Both the position numbers and the translations under genes were made by a program. Source: an uncultured Paenibacillaceae bacterium (GTDB lineage Bacteria; Bacillota; Bacilli; Aneurinibacillales; Aneurinibacillaceae). Taken from it: a stretch of DNA of 64,000 nt. Shown here piece by piece: positions 1 through 8,473 of this stretch (position 1 is its first letter; each line of letters begins with the position of its first letter). The notes beneath the pieces are model-generated. The model did not search any database, had not been told where the DNA came from, and saw only the letters and a list, made by a program, of their open reading frames with translations. The stretch covers positions 49,921-113,920 of the forward strand of contig CAMLDI010000005.1 in NCBI GenBank assembly GCA_946478845.1, in the 5' to 3' direction.

Positions 1-843
1 TTCATTATCACCCACAGCAACCACCGTGCCGTCCGATTTAAGCCCGACGGTATGGGCACACCCCGCCGCAATCGCCACAATATCGTGCCAATCACTTACA
101 TTACATTGGCCATACTCATTCCAACCCGCAGCCGCCACAGTACCGTCCGATTTAAGGCCGATGGTATGATTACTACCCACCGCTATCCCCACAATACCGT
201 GCCAGCCGCTTACATTGCATTGGTCATGTTTATTCAAACCTACAGCCGTCACCGTACCGTCCGATTTAAGAGCGATTGTATGAAGATAACCCGCTGCGAC
301 CGCCACAATATCGCACCAGCCGCTTACATCGCATTGGCGATACCGATTATTACCCACAGCCGTCACCGTGCCGTCCAATTTAAGACCGATGGTATGCCAG
401 TCACCCGCCGCGACCGCCACAATATCATGCCAGCCGCTTACATTGCATTCACCTTCATTATTTCGGCCCACTGCTACCACCGTTCCATTCGATTTTAGCC
501 CAATGGTACTACGCCAACCTGCGGCAACCGCCACAATATCGTGCCAGTCGTTTACATCACATTGGTCATGCTTATTCCAACCCACAGCCGCCACAGTACT
601 GTCAGATATAAGCCCGATAGTATGAGCATTACCCGTGTTCGTCGCCATATGAACATTACCCGCCGCGACCGCCACAATATCGCGCCAGCTGCTTACATCA
701 CATTGGCCATATTTATTATCACCCACAGCCGTCACCGTACCGTCCGATTTAAGCCCAACGGTATGACGACGACCCGCCGCTATGGTATCTTTAGGCCACC
801 GTTTCACCTTTAACACCGCTTTTTTCGGTGAAATGTAATCCAT
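1..843 (-). CDS. RCC1/BLIP-II-like beta-propeller repeat protein (3' end beyond window)
   Basis: The reverse strand is open from an ATG at 843 to the window edge, giving 281 codons without a stop; the C-terminus is missing. The start follows an AAGGAGG site and a good promoter. After about 26 residues come seven copies of a unit of about 38 residues, each with HT[VI]GLKSDGTV, then AVG-N, QC[ND]V, a Trp and DIVAVAAG. This is the bacterial RCC1-type repeat that folds as beta-propeller blades, as in BLIP-II. Repeats 1 and 2 are separated by nine extra residues (HMATNTGNA region). The seventh copy is cut by the window edge. No signal peptide is visible, so it may be cytoplasmic. Such propellers usually bind proteins; the partner here is unknown. 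Confidence 0.85.
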   Translation of the reverse strand, partial: MDYISPKKAVLKVKRWPKDTIAAGRRHTVGLKSDGTVTAVGDNKYGQCDVSSWRDIVAVAAGNVHMATNTGNAHTIGLISDSTVAAVGWNKHDQCDVNDWHDIVAVAAGWRSTIGLKSNGTVVAVGRNNEGECNVSGWHDIVAVAAGDWHTIGLKLDGTVTAVGNNRYRQCDVSGWCDIVAVAAGYLHTIALKSDGTVTAVGLNKHDQCNVSGWHGIVGIAVGSNHTIGLKSDGTVAAAGWNEYGQCNVSDWHDIVAIAAGCAHTVGLKSDGTVVAVGDNE

Positions 844-886
844 GTTTTACCTCCTTGAATATAAGCAACCCTGCAGTTATCTGACA

Positions 887-916
887 AGTATATGTAACTT
901 TACGGTTGCTCGTCAA
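887..916 (-). promoter_or_regulatory. Sigma-A-type promoter of the RCC1-repeat gene
   Basis: On the reverse strand TTGACG (911-916) is followed after 18 bp by TATACT (887-892), about 45 bp before the ATG at 843. Both boxes match the vegetative consensus at five of six positions. Confidence 0.6.
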
Positions 917-950
917 ATGATAAGTAATTATTATACATATCAGTAAAATA

Positions 951-987
951 ATATAAAGGTATCCCTTCATTGGAGATACCTTTATAT
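951..987 (-). terminator. Terminator downstream of cysA
   Basis: A 13-bp inverted repeat (951-963 with 975-987, core AAAGGTATC/GATACCTTT, 11-nt loop) lies after the leftward cysA stop. The tail is A/T-rich rather than a pure U-run, so it is a moderate terminator. Confidence 0.6.
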
Positions 988-1041
988 TGTGTTTTTAACC
1001 GAATGTGGACTAAAATATGGATTAACTTAGTCCATTATTTT

Positions 1042-2022
1042 TTAAAAATATTTTACTTTTTTAAAAGACACAAACACCCTGTCATTGGGATGCAGATTGA
1101 GAGAATGGAAGTAATCATGGCTAAATTCTGCTTCAATGAATTCTGGAACATCGGCTCTTTTTAATTCGGCACGAATCATGGATCCGATGGTACGTGTTTG
1201 GTGGATCACAGCCTCTAAACAGGCGGTATCCGATTTTTCTTTATGAAGGAGAATATCGTGGGATCGCACAAATGCCTTTTTCTCTAACCTATCAATAATA
1301 TTAGTTCTTCCGAGAAAACGGAAAACAAAGGGATTGGCGGGTTCTTGATACACTTCCAAAGGAGAACCGATTTGTTGAACTCTCCCTTCATTCATAATAA
1401 TGATTTTGTCGGCAATTTCCATGGCTTCTTCCTGGTCATGGGTAACAAGAATGGTCGTTAGATTCAATTCCTGATGAAGTTTTCTGATCCAGCGCCGTAA
1501 TTCATGGCGTACTTTTGTATCCAGGGCGGCAAAGGGTTCATCAAGGAGCAATACCTTAGGTTCGATGGCTAGTGCACGGGCAAGGGCCACACGCTGGCAT
1601 TGCCCTCCAGAAAGTTGGGAAGGAAAGCGATCTTCAAGCCCTTCTAGTTGCACTCTTTTTATTAGGCTTAAGACTTTTTTCTGAATTTCTTTTTTTCCTG
1701 GACGGTTTTTTCGTTTTTTAATTTTTAAGCCAAAGGCAATGTTCTCAAATACAGTCATGTGCTGAAAAAGTGCATAGTTTTGAAAAACAAACCCAATTCC
1801 TCTCTCCCCAGGCGATAAATAGGTAACATCTACTCCGTTTATCAGGATTGTACCGCTCTCAGGCAGTTCAAGGCCTCCGATAGCACGCAAAAGCGTTGTT
1901 TTTCCAGAACCAGATGGTCCTAATAGAACAGTAAGTTCTCCGTCTGGAATAATCAAATCAAGTGGATAGAGTGCTCGTTGTGTATTAAAGGTTTTTGAAA
2001 GTTGTTGAATTTCAATTCCCAT
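1042..2022 (-). CDS. cysA: Sulfate/thiosulfate ABC transporter ATP-binding protein CysA
   Basis: ATPase that powers sulfate import through CysT/CysW. A 326-residue protein with Walker A GPSGSGKTT, Q-loop FVFQNYALFQH, signature LSGGQCQRVALARAL, Walker B LLLDEPFAALD and the switch His in LVTHDQEEAME. The signature carries Cys where Arg is usual (LSGGQRQR). The C-terminal part after about residue 235 is the regulatory domain typical of this subfamily. I chose the ATG at 2022 because it follows a G-rich Shine-Dalgarno and overlaps the cysW end by 11 bp; a start 10 codons upstream (2052) has no support. It is the last gene of sbp-cysT-cysW-cysA, and the identity rests strongly on that order. Confidence 0.93.
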   Translation of the reverse strand: MGIEIQQLSKTFNTQRALYPLDLIIPDGELTVLLGPSGSGKTTLLRAIGGLELPESGTILINGVDVTYLSPGERGIGFVFQNYALFQHMTVFENIAFGLKIKKRKNRPGKKEIQKKVLSLIKRVQLEGLEDRFPSQLSGGQCQRVALARALAIEPKVLLLDEPFAALDTKVRHELRRWIRKLHQELNLTTILVTHDQEEAMEIADKIIIMNEGRVQQIGSPLEVYQEPANPFVFRFLGRTNIIDRLEKKAFVRSHDILLHKEKSDTACLEAVIHQTRTIGSMIRAELKRADVPEFIEAEFSHDYFHSLNLHPNDRVFVSFKKVKYF

Positions 2023-2833
2023 GGATCCGTTCCCCCAGGTTGATTTTTTCAATGAGACTTTTAATCACTAAAGTAAGAATTGCTAATATGGTTAATAGTG
2101 ATGACACTGCGAAAGCAGCAGAAAATTGATACTCGTTATATAGAATCTCGATATGAAGGGGCATTGTATTGGTTTCCCCCCGGATGTGGCCTGAGACAAC
2201 GGAAACGGCACCAAACTCTCCAATGGCTCTCGCATTACAAAGAATTAAGGCATAGAGAAGGGCCCATTTAATTTTTGGGATGGTAATACGAAAGAAAATT
2301 TGCCAACTCCTTGCCCCCAATGTTTGTGCAGCTAGTTCTTCTTCCTCTCCACTTTGTTGCAAGGCCGGAATAAGTTCCCGTGGAATATAAGGGAAGGTAA
2401 CAAATAGGGTAGCTAGCACGATTCCAGGGAGAGCATATATAATTTGCAAATCCCATTTTTGTAAAAGGGGATCTAATAATCCGCCAGATCCAAGAAGGAG
2501 AATGAAGATTAAGCCGGAAATGACTGGAGAGACGGCAAAAGGCAAATCAATGAGGGTCATGAAAATGTTTTTCCCCGGGAAACGGTATCTTGTAATGGCC
2601 CAGGCAGCACAAAGGCCAAAAACTAGATTAAGGGGCAAAACAATGGCTGTTGTAAGCAAGGTTAGACGAATTGCAGAAAAAGTCTCCGGATCTGTAATGG
2701 CTGCATAATAAACATCTGTTCCTCTTTTAAAAGCTTCATAAAAGACCGTAAGAAGAGGGAGGATGAGAAATAACGCAAGAAATAAAATGGTTATGGCAAT
2801 AAGAAGGCTGCGAATTATTATGGATTTTTTCAT
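2012..2833 (-). CDS. cysW: Sulfate ABC transporter permease CysW
   Basis: Inner-membrane permease, 273 residues, with six hydrophobic segments beginning at SLLIAITILFLALFLILPLL. The EAA-type cytoplasmic loop is at GARSWQIFFRITIPKI. The C-terminal region GEFGAVSVVSGHIRGETNT separates CysW from CysT. It pairs with CysT to form the channel. The ATG at 2833 has TAGGTGA six bases upstream; a GTG three codons earlier abuts the cysT stop and is the alternative. Genes are back to back with cysT and overlap cysA, so translation is probably coupled. Confidence 0.92.
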   Translation of the reverse strand: MKKSIIIRSLLIAITILFLALFLILPLLTVFYEAFKRGTDVYYAAITDPETFSAIRLTLLTTAIVLPLNLVFGLCAAWAITRYRFPGKNIFMTLIDLPFAVSPVISGLIFILLLGSGGLLDPLLQKWDLQIIYALPGIVLATLFVTFPYIPRELIPALQQSGEEEELAAQTLGARSWQIFFRITIPKIKWALLYALILCNARAIGEFGAVSVVSGHIRGETNTMPLHIEILYNEYQFSAAFAVSSLLTILAILTLVIKSLIEKINLGERIHGN

Positions 2834-2842
2834 CGTATTCAC

Positions 2843-3664
2843 CTACTGTACCAGGCGACGGCTAAGCCGCCATTGGAAAAGATTAATAAGCAAAAGAGAA
2901 AAGAATGAAAGCAATAGCATTAGTAAAGCAATGGAAGTAGCTCCTGCATAGTCAAATTGCTCTAGTTTGGACATGATGAGGAAAGGGGCAATTTCTGTTT
3001 TCATAGGAATATTTCCAGAAATGAAAACCACAGAACCATACTCTCCTAATCCTCTAGAGAAGGCCAGGGCAAAACCTGTAACAAGTGCTGGGAGCAAGCG
3101 AGGAAAAATCACCCGGGAAAAGGTTTTCCAGGGTGTAGCCCCCAGAGTTGAAGCAGCTTCTTCCAGACGGCCATCCAATTCTTGCAACACGGGTTGCACA
3201 CTGCGCACTACAAAAGGCAGTCCAATAAACGTCAGGGCAATAATAATCCCGGGAGAGGCAAAGGCTATTTTTAAACCAAGAGGCTCTACTAATTTTCCGA
3301 TGATCCCATTTTCAGCATAAATGGCAGTTAAGGAAATTCCTGCAACAGCTGTAGGTAATGCAAAAGGCAAATCAATAAAGGCATCTAAAATCCTTTTGCC
3401 AAAAAATCGATAGCGAACAAGTACCCAGGCCGTAATAAAACCAAAAATGGTATTGATAACTGCAGCAATTAGAGAAGTAGTAAAACTAAGTAAAATAGCA
3501 TGAAAAACTCTGGGGGAGGTTAACGTCCCCCAGAATTCTGTCCATGTTAATGTCGCTGTCTTTAAAAAGATGGTCGATAAAGGAATCAAGACAATTAAAG
3601 ACAGATAGAGAATAGAGAAACCCATGGTAAGCCCAAATCCTTTTTGCCTACGTTCAATTTTCAT
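2843..3664 (-). CDS. cysT: Sulfate ABC transporter permease CysT
   Basis: Inner-membrane permease, 273 residues and six predicted membrane segments, the first at about residues 13-37. The binding-protein-dependent loop is GATPWKTFSRVIFPRLLPAL, followed by the CysT-like GEYGSVVFISGNIPMKTEI. The ATG at 3664 is preceded by AAGGAGG with a 10-base gap. It lies 18 bp after the sbp stop and directly before cysW, in the usual sulfate transporter order. Confidence 0.92.
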   Translation of the reverse strand: MKIERRQKGFGLTMGFSILYLSLIVLIPLSTIFLKTATLTWTEFWGTLTSPRVFHAILLSFTTSLIAAVINTIFGFITAWVLVRYRFFGKRILDAFIDLPFALPTAVAGISLTAIYAENGIIGKLVEPLGLKIAFASPGIIIALTFIGLPFVVRSVQPVLQELDGRLEEAASTLGATPWKTFSRVIFPRLLPALVTGFALAFSRGLGEYGSVVFISGNIPMKTEIAPFLIMSKLEQFDYAGATSIALLMLLLSFFSLLLINLFQWRLSRRLVQ

Positions 3665-3682
3665 GATGTATCAAAATCCTCC

Positions 3683-4711
3683 TTACTTTGAACCAGTCAT
3701 CTTGTCAAAGTTTCCTCCATCGGAAAAGTGAATTTTTTGGGCGTTTTCCCAGCTTTTAAACAGTTCTTGCACGGTGAATAAATTTAATTTAGGAAATTGA
3801 GCAGAATATTTGTCTGCAACTTCTTTCAATTGGGGACGGTAATAGTTTTTCGCGCCAATTTCTTGCCCTGCTGGGGAATAGAGAAACTCTAAATAAGCAG
3901 TGGCTACTTCACGGGTTCCGTGTTTATCAACATTTTTGTCAACAAGAGCAACAGGCGGTTCGGCTAAAATGCTGTAACTAGGGTATACAATCTCGTATTT
4001 GTCTTTGCCTAATTCGTTCACAGCAAGGAGGGCATCATTTTCCCAGGATAACAGTACATCTCCAATCCCTCGTTCTGTAAAGGTAGTGGTAGAACCCCGT
4101 GCCCCGGAATCAAGTACAGAGACATTTTTATACAGTGCTTTTACAAAATCAAATGCTTTCTTTTCATCATTGTTATTGTTTTTTAGGGCGTATCCCCAGG
4201 CTGCCAGATAGTTTAAACGGGCCCCCCCTGATGTTTTGGGATTCGGGGTAATTACGTTAATCCCTGGCTTTACAAGGTCAGACCAGTCTTTTATCTTTTT
4301 AGGATTTCCCTTCCTTACTAGGAAAACGATGGTAGAGGTATAAGGGGAGCTGTTATAGGCAAATTTTTTCTCCCAGTTTTCATTTATAAGTCCTTTTTGT
4401 TGAATGGCTAAAATATCATAACCCAGTGCTAAGGTAACTACATCTGCCTCAAGCCCATCAATGACGGAACGGGCTTGTTTGCCGGAACCTCCGTGGGATT
4501 GTTTGATGGTAAGATTCTCCCCTGTTTTTTTCTTCCATTCTGCACTAAAAGCTTGATTAATATCTTGATAAAGTTCCCGGGTTGGATCATAAGAAACATT
4601 GAGTAATTCTACTTTTTTCCCCGGTGTTTCATTTACTGTAGCGGTGCATCCTGTTAATAGTGAAAGGATTGTTATTGAAATAAATAATAAAAAGCCAATG
4701 GATCTCTTCAC
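3683..4711 (-). CDS. sbp: Sulfate-binding lipoprotein
   Basis: Extracellular solute-binding protein that delivers sulfate to CysTW. The N-terminus is a lipoprotein signal: MKRS, hydrophobic stretch, then lipobox LTGC with the lipidated Cys near residue 22. The family signature is clear: [32 protein letters not shown] and [12 protein letters not shown]. Length is 342 residues, normal for the family. It is first in the transporter operon and has its own promoter at 4756-4785. The same fold covers thiosulfate-preferring CysP, so thiosulfate is a possible second substrate. Confidence 0.92.
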   Translation of the reverse strand: MKRSIGFLLFISITILSLLTGCTATVNETPGKKVELLNVSYDPTRELYQDINQAFSAEWKKKTGENLTIKQSHGGSGKQARSVIDGLEADVVTLALGYDILAIQQKGLINENWEKKFAYNSSPYTSTIVFLVRKGNPKKIKDWSDLVKPGINVITPNPKTSGGARLNYLAAWGYALKNNNNDEKKAFDFVKALYKNVSVLDSGARGSTTTFTERGIGDVLLSWENDALLAVNELGKDKYEIVYPSYSILAEPPVALVDKNVDKHGTREVATAYLEFLYSPAGQEIGAKNYYRPQLKEVADKYSAQFPKLNLFTVQELFKSWENAQKIHFSDGGNFDKMTGSK

Positions 4712-4732
4712 CTTTTATCCCCCTCTTGAATA

Positions 4733-4761
4733 ATAATTCCTTGTATTTTAATTGGATTTTA
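4733..4761 (-). promoter_or_regulatory. Candidate sulfur-regulon operator, sbp copy
   Basis: This 29-bp stretch ends in AGGAATTAT on the reverse strand and matches 18 of 29 positions of the dyad at 30972-31000 in front of the sulfate-reduction operon. It covers the -10 box and first transcribed bases, where a repressor would act. CymR is the expected regulator of such genes in Bacillales, but I could not test the match. Confidence 0.4.
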
Positions 4762-4785
4762 ATGTACATAATACATATCTGTCAA
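4756..4785 (-). promoter_or_regulatory. Promoter of the sbp-cysTWA operon
   Basis: On the reverse strand TTGACA (4780-4785) is followed after 18 bp by TAAAAT (4756-4761), 45 bp before the sbp start. The candidate operator at 4733-4761 overlaps the -10 box. Confidence 0.6.
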
Positions 4786-4820
4786 GTCGGAATAACAAAT
4801 AATGCCTAAGAATGCCAAGA

Positions 4821-4829
4821 TGATATAAT
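4821..4829 (+). promoter_or_regulatory. Extended -10 promoter of the acetyltransferase gene
   Basis: TGATATAAT gives a perfect TATAAT box (4824-4829) with the TG extension; no good -35 box is present. It is 31 bp before the GTG start at 4860. Confidence 0.5.
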
Positions 4830-4859
4830 AGAGGTAACAATGGAAGGGAGGGTTATGCC

Positions 4860-5363
4860 GTGCTGGACTTTGTACCTGTTCCCTCTGATCAATGGGAGGT
4901 TTTGCAAGACATTATGAATTCACAACCTGAATTTCTCTGGTTGTTGAAAAGAAAAAAAGCCTTAAATCAAATCGATATTTTAAAATATTTACTAAAAAGT
5001 AAACGTATGAATACTAATTTAGCTTTCATAAAAAAAGAGAACCAATGTATTGGGATGATTGATTATCAATGGAAATCCCCTTCAGATGGATATCCATGGA
5101 TAGGATTGCTTCTTATTCATAATGCCTATGGACGTCAAGGATTTGGGACCCTTGCTTTTGAAAAGTTTGAAAGAATGGCAAAAGAGAAAGGGGAATCTAT
5201 GATTCGATTGGGTGTTCACGAAGGAAATGATGTAGGACTCTTTTTCTGGATAAAGCAAGGTTTTGAATCCTTTAAACAATTTATATTAGATGAAGTACCG
5301 ATGATTGGTTTGGAGAAAAGGATTTATTTTTATGATAAGATGGGTGATAGTAACGTAAGATAA
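4860..5363 (+). CDS. GNAT-family N-acetyltransferase
   Basis: A 167-residue acetyl-CoA-dependent acetyltransferase of the GNAT fold; substrate unknown. The acetyl-CoA loop is around NAYGRQGFGTLAFEKFERMA (residues about 88-107), and the C-terminal GVHEGNDVGLFFWIKQGFES is the usual strand-helix that closes the fold. The start is a GTG at 4860, seven bases after GGAGGG. It is followed 31 bp later by the AIM24-like gene in the same direction, so the two may be co-transcribed. Confidence 0.75.
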   Translation: MLDFVPVPSDQWEVLQDIMNSQPEFLWLLKRKKALNQIDILKYLLKSKRMNTNLAFIKKENQCIGMIDYQWKSPSDGYPWIGLLLIHNAYGRQGFGTLAFEKFERMAKEKGESMIRLGVHEGNDVGLFFWIKQGFESFKQFILDEVPMIGLEKRIYFYDKMGDSNVR

Positions 5364-5394
5364 ATTTAGTATGAAAATATTGGGGGGATTTTAG

Positions 5395-6195
5395 TTGACA
5401 ATCCGAAACGCTCATGAAATTGATTTTCAAATCTATGGGGATGATATGCAGTTTGTAGAAATTGAATTAGACCCACAAGAGAGTGTTATTGCCGAAGCAG
5501 GAGCCATGATGATGATGGAAAATGGAATTCAAATGCAGACCATTTTTGGTGATGGCTCTGAGAGTAACGGCGGAGGATTAATGAAAAAATTATTCGGAGC
5601 GGGGAAACGATTGTTAACTGGAGAAAGCCTCTTCATGACCATTTTTTCAAATATGGGTACTGGGAAACAACATGTTTCCTTTGCAGCCCCTTATCCTGGT
5701 AAAATTGTCCCCATGGATTTAAGCGATTTAGGCAATAAAATTATTTGCCAGAAGGATAGTTTCTTATGTGCAGCCCAAGGGGTTTCAGTTGGTATTGATT
5801 TTAAACGGAAACTTGGTGTTGGGTTCTTTGGCGGTGAAGGATTTATTATGCAAAAATTAGAAGGAGATGGCCTGGCTTTTATCCACGGCAGTGGGATAAT
5901 TATTGAAAAAGAATTACAGGCCGGAGAAACGTTACGTATAGATACTGGTTGTTTGGTGGCTATGACCAAGGATGTCAGGTATGAAATCCAATTTGTTGGA
6001 GGAATTAAAACGGCATTTTTTGGTGGTGAAGGCCTTTTCCTTGCTTCTTTAACTGGACCAGGGAAGGTTTGGATTCAATCCTTGCCCTTTAGCCGTTTAG
6101 CAGACCGTATTTTTGCCGCAGCTCCTAAAGGGGGAGCACGCCGGGAAGAAGGAAGTATTCTAGGTGGCATTGGCGACTTATTTGATGGAGATTAA
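5395..6195 (+). CDS. AIM24 / TIGR00266 family protein
   Basis: A 266-residue protein of the AIM24 family, a beta-rich, glycine-rich double-layer fold of unknown biochemical role. Diagnostic parts are VEIELDPQESVIAEAGAMMM near the N-terminus, LMKKLFGAGKRLLTGESLFM, and repeated glycine motifs such as GFFGGEGFIMQKLEGDG and FFGGEGLFLASLTGPG. No signal peptide or membrane segment is seen, so it is probably cytosolic. The start is TTG at 5395 with a GGGGGGA site. Its stop overlaps an in-frame ATG of the lipoate ligase reading frame, so the two genes are probably co-transcribed. Confidence 0.8.
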   Translation: MTIRNAHEIDFQIYGDDMQFVEIELDPQESVIAEAGAMMMMENGIQMQTIFGDGSESNGGGLMKKLFGAGKRLLTGESLFMTIFSNMGTGKQHVSFAAPYPGKIVPMDLSDLGNKIICQKDSFLCAAQGVSVGIDFKRKLGVGFFGGEGFIMQKLEGDGLAFIHGSGIIIEKELQAGETLRIDTGCLVAMTKDVRYEIQFVGGIKTAFFGGEGLFLASLTGPGKVWIQSLPFSRLADRIFAAAPKGGARREEGSILGGIGDLFDGD

Positions 6196-6209
6196 TGGTT
6201 GGAGGATCT

Positions 6210-7196
6210 ATGAAATACATTCATAACGAAACAACAAATCCACACTATAATTTAGCTCTAGAAGAGTATGTATTAAAATTTTTGAATCCGGAAGAAAGCT
6301 ATATATTACTCTGGCAAAATGAACCTTCTGTTATTATTGGACGAAACCAAAACACAGTTGAACAAATCAACAGTGAGTTTATTAAAGAACATGGCATCCA
6401 TGTGGTTCGGCGCTTGTCAGGTGGTGGAGCGGTTTATCATGATCTTGGCAACTTGAATTTTACATACATTGTTAAAAATGATGAAAAGGGCATTAATTTC
6501 CGTCGTTTTACTGAACCGGTCATTCGGGCTTTAAAACGATTAGGCGTTCCTGCGGAATTTAATAGCAGAAATGATATTGCTATAGAAGGACAAAAGTTTT
6601 CAGGAAATGCCCAGTATTTTTACAAAGACCGTATTTTGCACCATGGGACCATTCTTTTTAATGTCGATCTTTCTCAGGTACAAAATGTATTACAGGTAAA
6701 AGAAAATAAATTTGCTTCTAAAGGGATTAAATCTGTTCGCAGTCGGGTCACCAATATTAGCCCATATTTAAATCAATATTGTTCTATTGATGTATTCAAA
6801 CAGCTTCTCTTAACTTATTTATTTGAAGAAGCAGGGGAACCATTACAAGAATATTATCTGACAGAACAAGATCTTGCTAGCATTCAACAATTAATGGAAG
6901 AAAGGTATAACAAATGGGAATGGAATTATGGAAGTTCCCCTAATTTTACGGTAAAAAAATCTGAGCGATTTACCTGCGGAGAAATTGAAATGGGCCTGTG
7001 TGTGGAAAAGGGATATATTACAGAATGTAAAATATACGGGGACTTTTTTGGTTCTTTAGATGTGCAGGAATTAGAAGGAAAATTAGTTGGCTTACGATAC
7101 GATGAAGAAGAAGTGAAGAACCTTTTGCAGGATGTACCCCTGGAGCAATACTTTGGTAACGTGACAGTAGAAGAAGTTGTTTCACTTATGTTTTAA
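6210..7196 (+). CDS. lplJ: Lipoate-protein ligase
   Basis: Attaches free lipoate to lipoyl domains of 2-oxoacid dehydrogenases and glycine cleavage H protein in an ATP-dependent reaction. It has 328 residues. The biotin/lipoate ligase motif RRLSGGGAVYHDLGNLNF is followed by KFSGNAQ and HHGTILF, and the C-terminal third is the accessory domain of LplA-type enzymes. I chose the ATG at 6210 because GGAGGATCT sits directly before it; the longer frame from 6195 begins inside the preceding stop. A strong terminator follows the stop. LplA and LplJ are functionally equivalent; the Bacillus symbol is used. Confidence 0.9.
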   Translation: MKYIHNETTNPHYNLALEEYVLKFLNPEESYILLWQNEPSVIIGRNQNTVEQINSEFIKEHGIHVVRRLSGGGAVYHDLGNLNFTYIVKNDEKGINFRRFTEPVIRALKRLGVPAEFNSRNDIAIEGQKFSGNAQYFYKDRILHHGTILFNVDLSQVQNVLQVKENKFASKGIKSVRSRVTNISPYLNQYCSIDVFKQLLLTYLFEEAGEPLQEYYLTEQDLASIQQLMEERYNKWEWNYGSSPNFTVKKSERFTCGEIEMGLCVEKGYITECKIYGDFFGSLDVQELEGKLVGLRYDEEEVKNLLQDVPLEQYFGNVTVEEVVSLMF

Positions 7197-7204
7197 ATCG
7201 TACA

Positions 7205-7238
7205 AAAGGGTGGATCATTGGGATCCACCCTTTATTTT
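7205..7238 (+). terminator. Terminator between lplJ and the CDF exporter gene
   Basis: A 12-bp stem (AAAGGGTGGATC with GATCCACCCTTT, 5-nt loop) followed by ATTTT. It lies just after the lplJ stop and also reaches the stop of the convergent gene, so it may serve both. Confidence 0.85.
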
Positions 7239-8155
7239 GGTGTGCATAATTGATGATTGTGGCAATGCCCTGATTCTAATTGGATTGTTGTATGTTCTAT
7301 GTCATACTTTTCATGAATCATGTGGTTTATTTTATCTAATATACGCTGGGTATGGACACCTTCCTGAATGACAACATGGCAACTGAGGGCAGGAAATCCG
7401 GAAGTCACAGTCCAAACATGAAGGTCATGGACATCACATACCTCATTTAAGCAGAGGATGGAAGCTTTAATTTCTTGTATATTAAGATGTTCAGGTACCC
7501 CTTCCATCAGAATATGGATGGATTCTCGAATAATATTCCAACCTGAATAGAGGACAATTAGTGCAACAAGAACACTTGCGATGGAGTCCGCTGCATACCA
7601 ACCAAAAAAGTAAATAAGAATTGCAGCAGCGATGGCACTTAAGGATCCTAAAATATCACTAAACACATGATAAAGGGCACTGCGTATGTTTAAATTATCA
7701 TGGGTGTTACCACGGGTTAAAAGAAATGCCACCAAAATATTAATTAGCAATCCTAAAATCGAAACCAGGAGCATGCCGAAGCTGGATATGGAAACAGGAT
7801 TAAAAAAGCGGTGATATGCCTCAATAAAGATGTATAAGGAAATACCTATTAGGGTAACCCCATTTAAAAGGGCAACGAGAATTTCAATTCGTTTGTAACC
7901 ATAGGTTTTGGTTGTTGTTGCTGGTTTTTTTGCAATCCAGATCGCCATAAAACTTAAGAAAAGGGACGCGGCATCACTTAACATATGGCCTGCATCAGAC
8001 ACAAGGGCCAAACTTCCTGTTAAAAATCCGCCAACAAATTCAACAATCATAAATCCTGTGATGAGCAAAAAAGAAACCAGGAGGGCTTTTCGATTATTAT
8101 GATCCCTGTGGGAATGGTTGTGATGAACATGTGTATGGGAATGGTGGTGAGCCAA
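7232..8155 (-). CDS. czcD: CzcD-type cation diffusion facilitator (Zn/Cd/Co exporter)
   Basis: Inner-membrane exporter of divalent metal, probably zinc, in exchange for protons. It has 307 residues with six membrane segments. The cytoplasmic N-terminus is a His-rich metal-binding tail (HHHSHTHVHHNHSHRDH). The transport site is formed by SLALVSDAGHMLSDA in TM2 and HVFSDILGS in TM5, the HxxxD and HxxxD pattern of zinc CDFs. The C-terminal cytoplasmic domain contains CDVHDLHVWTVTSGFPALSC. The start is TTG at 8155 after GGGGG. A second, less His-rich CDF lies at 21460-22350. Confidence 0.88.
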   Translation of the reverse strand: MAHHHSHTHVHHNHSHRDHNNRKALLVSFLLITGFMIVEFVGGFLTGSLALVSDAGHMLSDAASLFLSFMAIWIAKKPATTTKTYGYKRIEILVALLNGVTLIGISLYIFIEAYHRFFNPVSISSFGMLLVSILGLLINILVAFLLTRGNTHDNLNIRSALYHVFSDILGSLSAIAAAILIYFFGWYAADSIASVLVALIVLYSGWNIIRESIHILMEGVPEHLNIQEIKASILCLNEVCDVHDLHVWTVTSGFPALSCHVVIQEGVHTQRILDKINHMIHEKYDIEHTTIQLESGHCHNHQLCTPK

Positions 8156-8243
8156 TCTATTTTACCCCCTTAGACTATTCTTTTAAAAGTATATCAATAG
8201 AAGGGCTGTTCTGTTCATAAAAAATTAGTTTATTGGCATAACG

Positions 8244-8271
8244 AAAAGAACACGCTAAATGTTATAGCGTG
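8244..8271 (-). terminator. Terminator of the small membrane protein gene
   Basis: Stem CACGCT/AGCGTG with a 9-nt loop, read leftward into TTCTTTTC. The stop codon of the upstream gene is in the loop. Confidence 0.6.
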
Positions 8272-8447
8272 CCATTTTTGCGAGCTCTTCTTTTCAGGAT
8301 AAATCCTGTTCCCACGAATATAATCCCAAGGATTATGAAAATAAGGGCAACCATCCCATTGCGTTCAGCCACGGCAAAACCCACTCCAGCAAATGAAAAA
8401 GCAGATAAAATAGCGAGAGTTAAGGATGTTTTTTGATAGGTTGTCAT
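8262..8447 (-). CDS. Small two-helix membrane protein (DUF5325/YlaF-like)
   Basis: A 61-residue protein with two hydrophobic segments (LTLAILSAFSFAGVGFAVA and VALIFIILGIIFVGTGFIL) and a basic tail KRRARKN. The layout resembles the YlaF/DUF5325 small membrane proteins of Bacillales, but the match is by shape and I am not sure. The ATG at 8447 has AGAGGTGA before it; the longer frame to 8474 starts inside the stop of the GAF-like gene and lacks a ribosome site. It is co-directional with that gene, 26 bp downstream. Confidence 0.6.
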   Translation of the reverse strand: MTTYQKTSLTLAILSAFSFAGVGFAVAERNGMVALIFIILGIIFVGTGFILKRRARKNGTL

Positions 8448-8473
8448 TCCATTCACCTCTTTTTCTTTACCCA

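Noticed and set aside
52..813. Forward-strand open frames of 85-148 codons at the left edge
   Set aside because: They are the antisense of the RCC1-repeat gene; they have no ribosome site and their repetitive proteins mirror the repeat.
7177..7371. Forward frame across the lplJ terminator
   Set aside because: It covers the terminator hairpin and the antisense of the CDF gene; no start signal.
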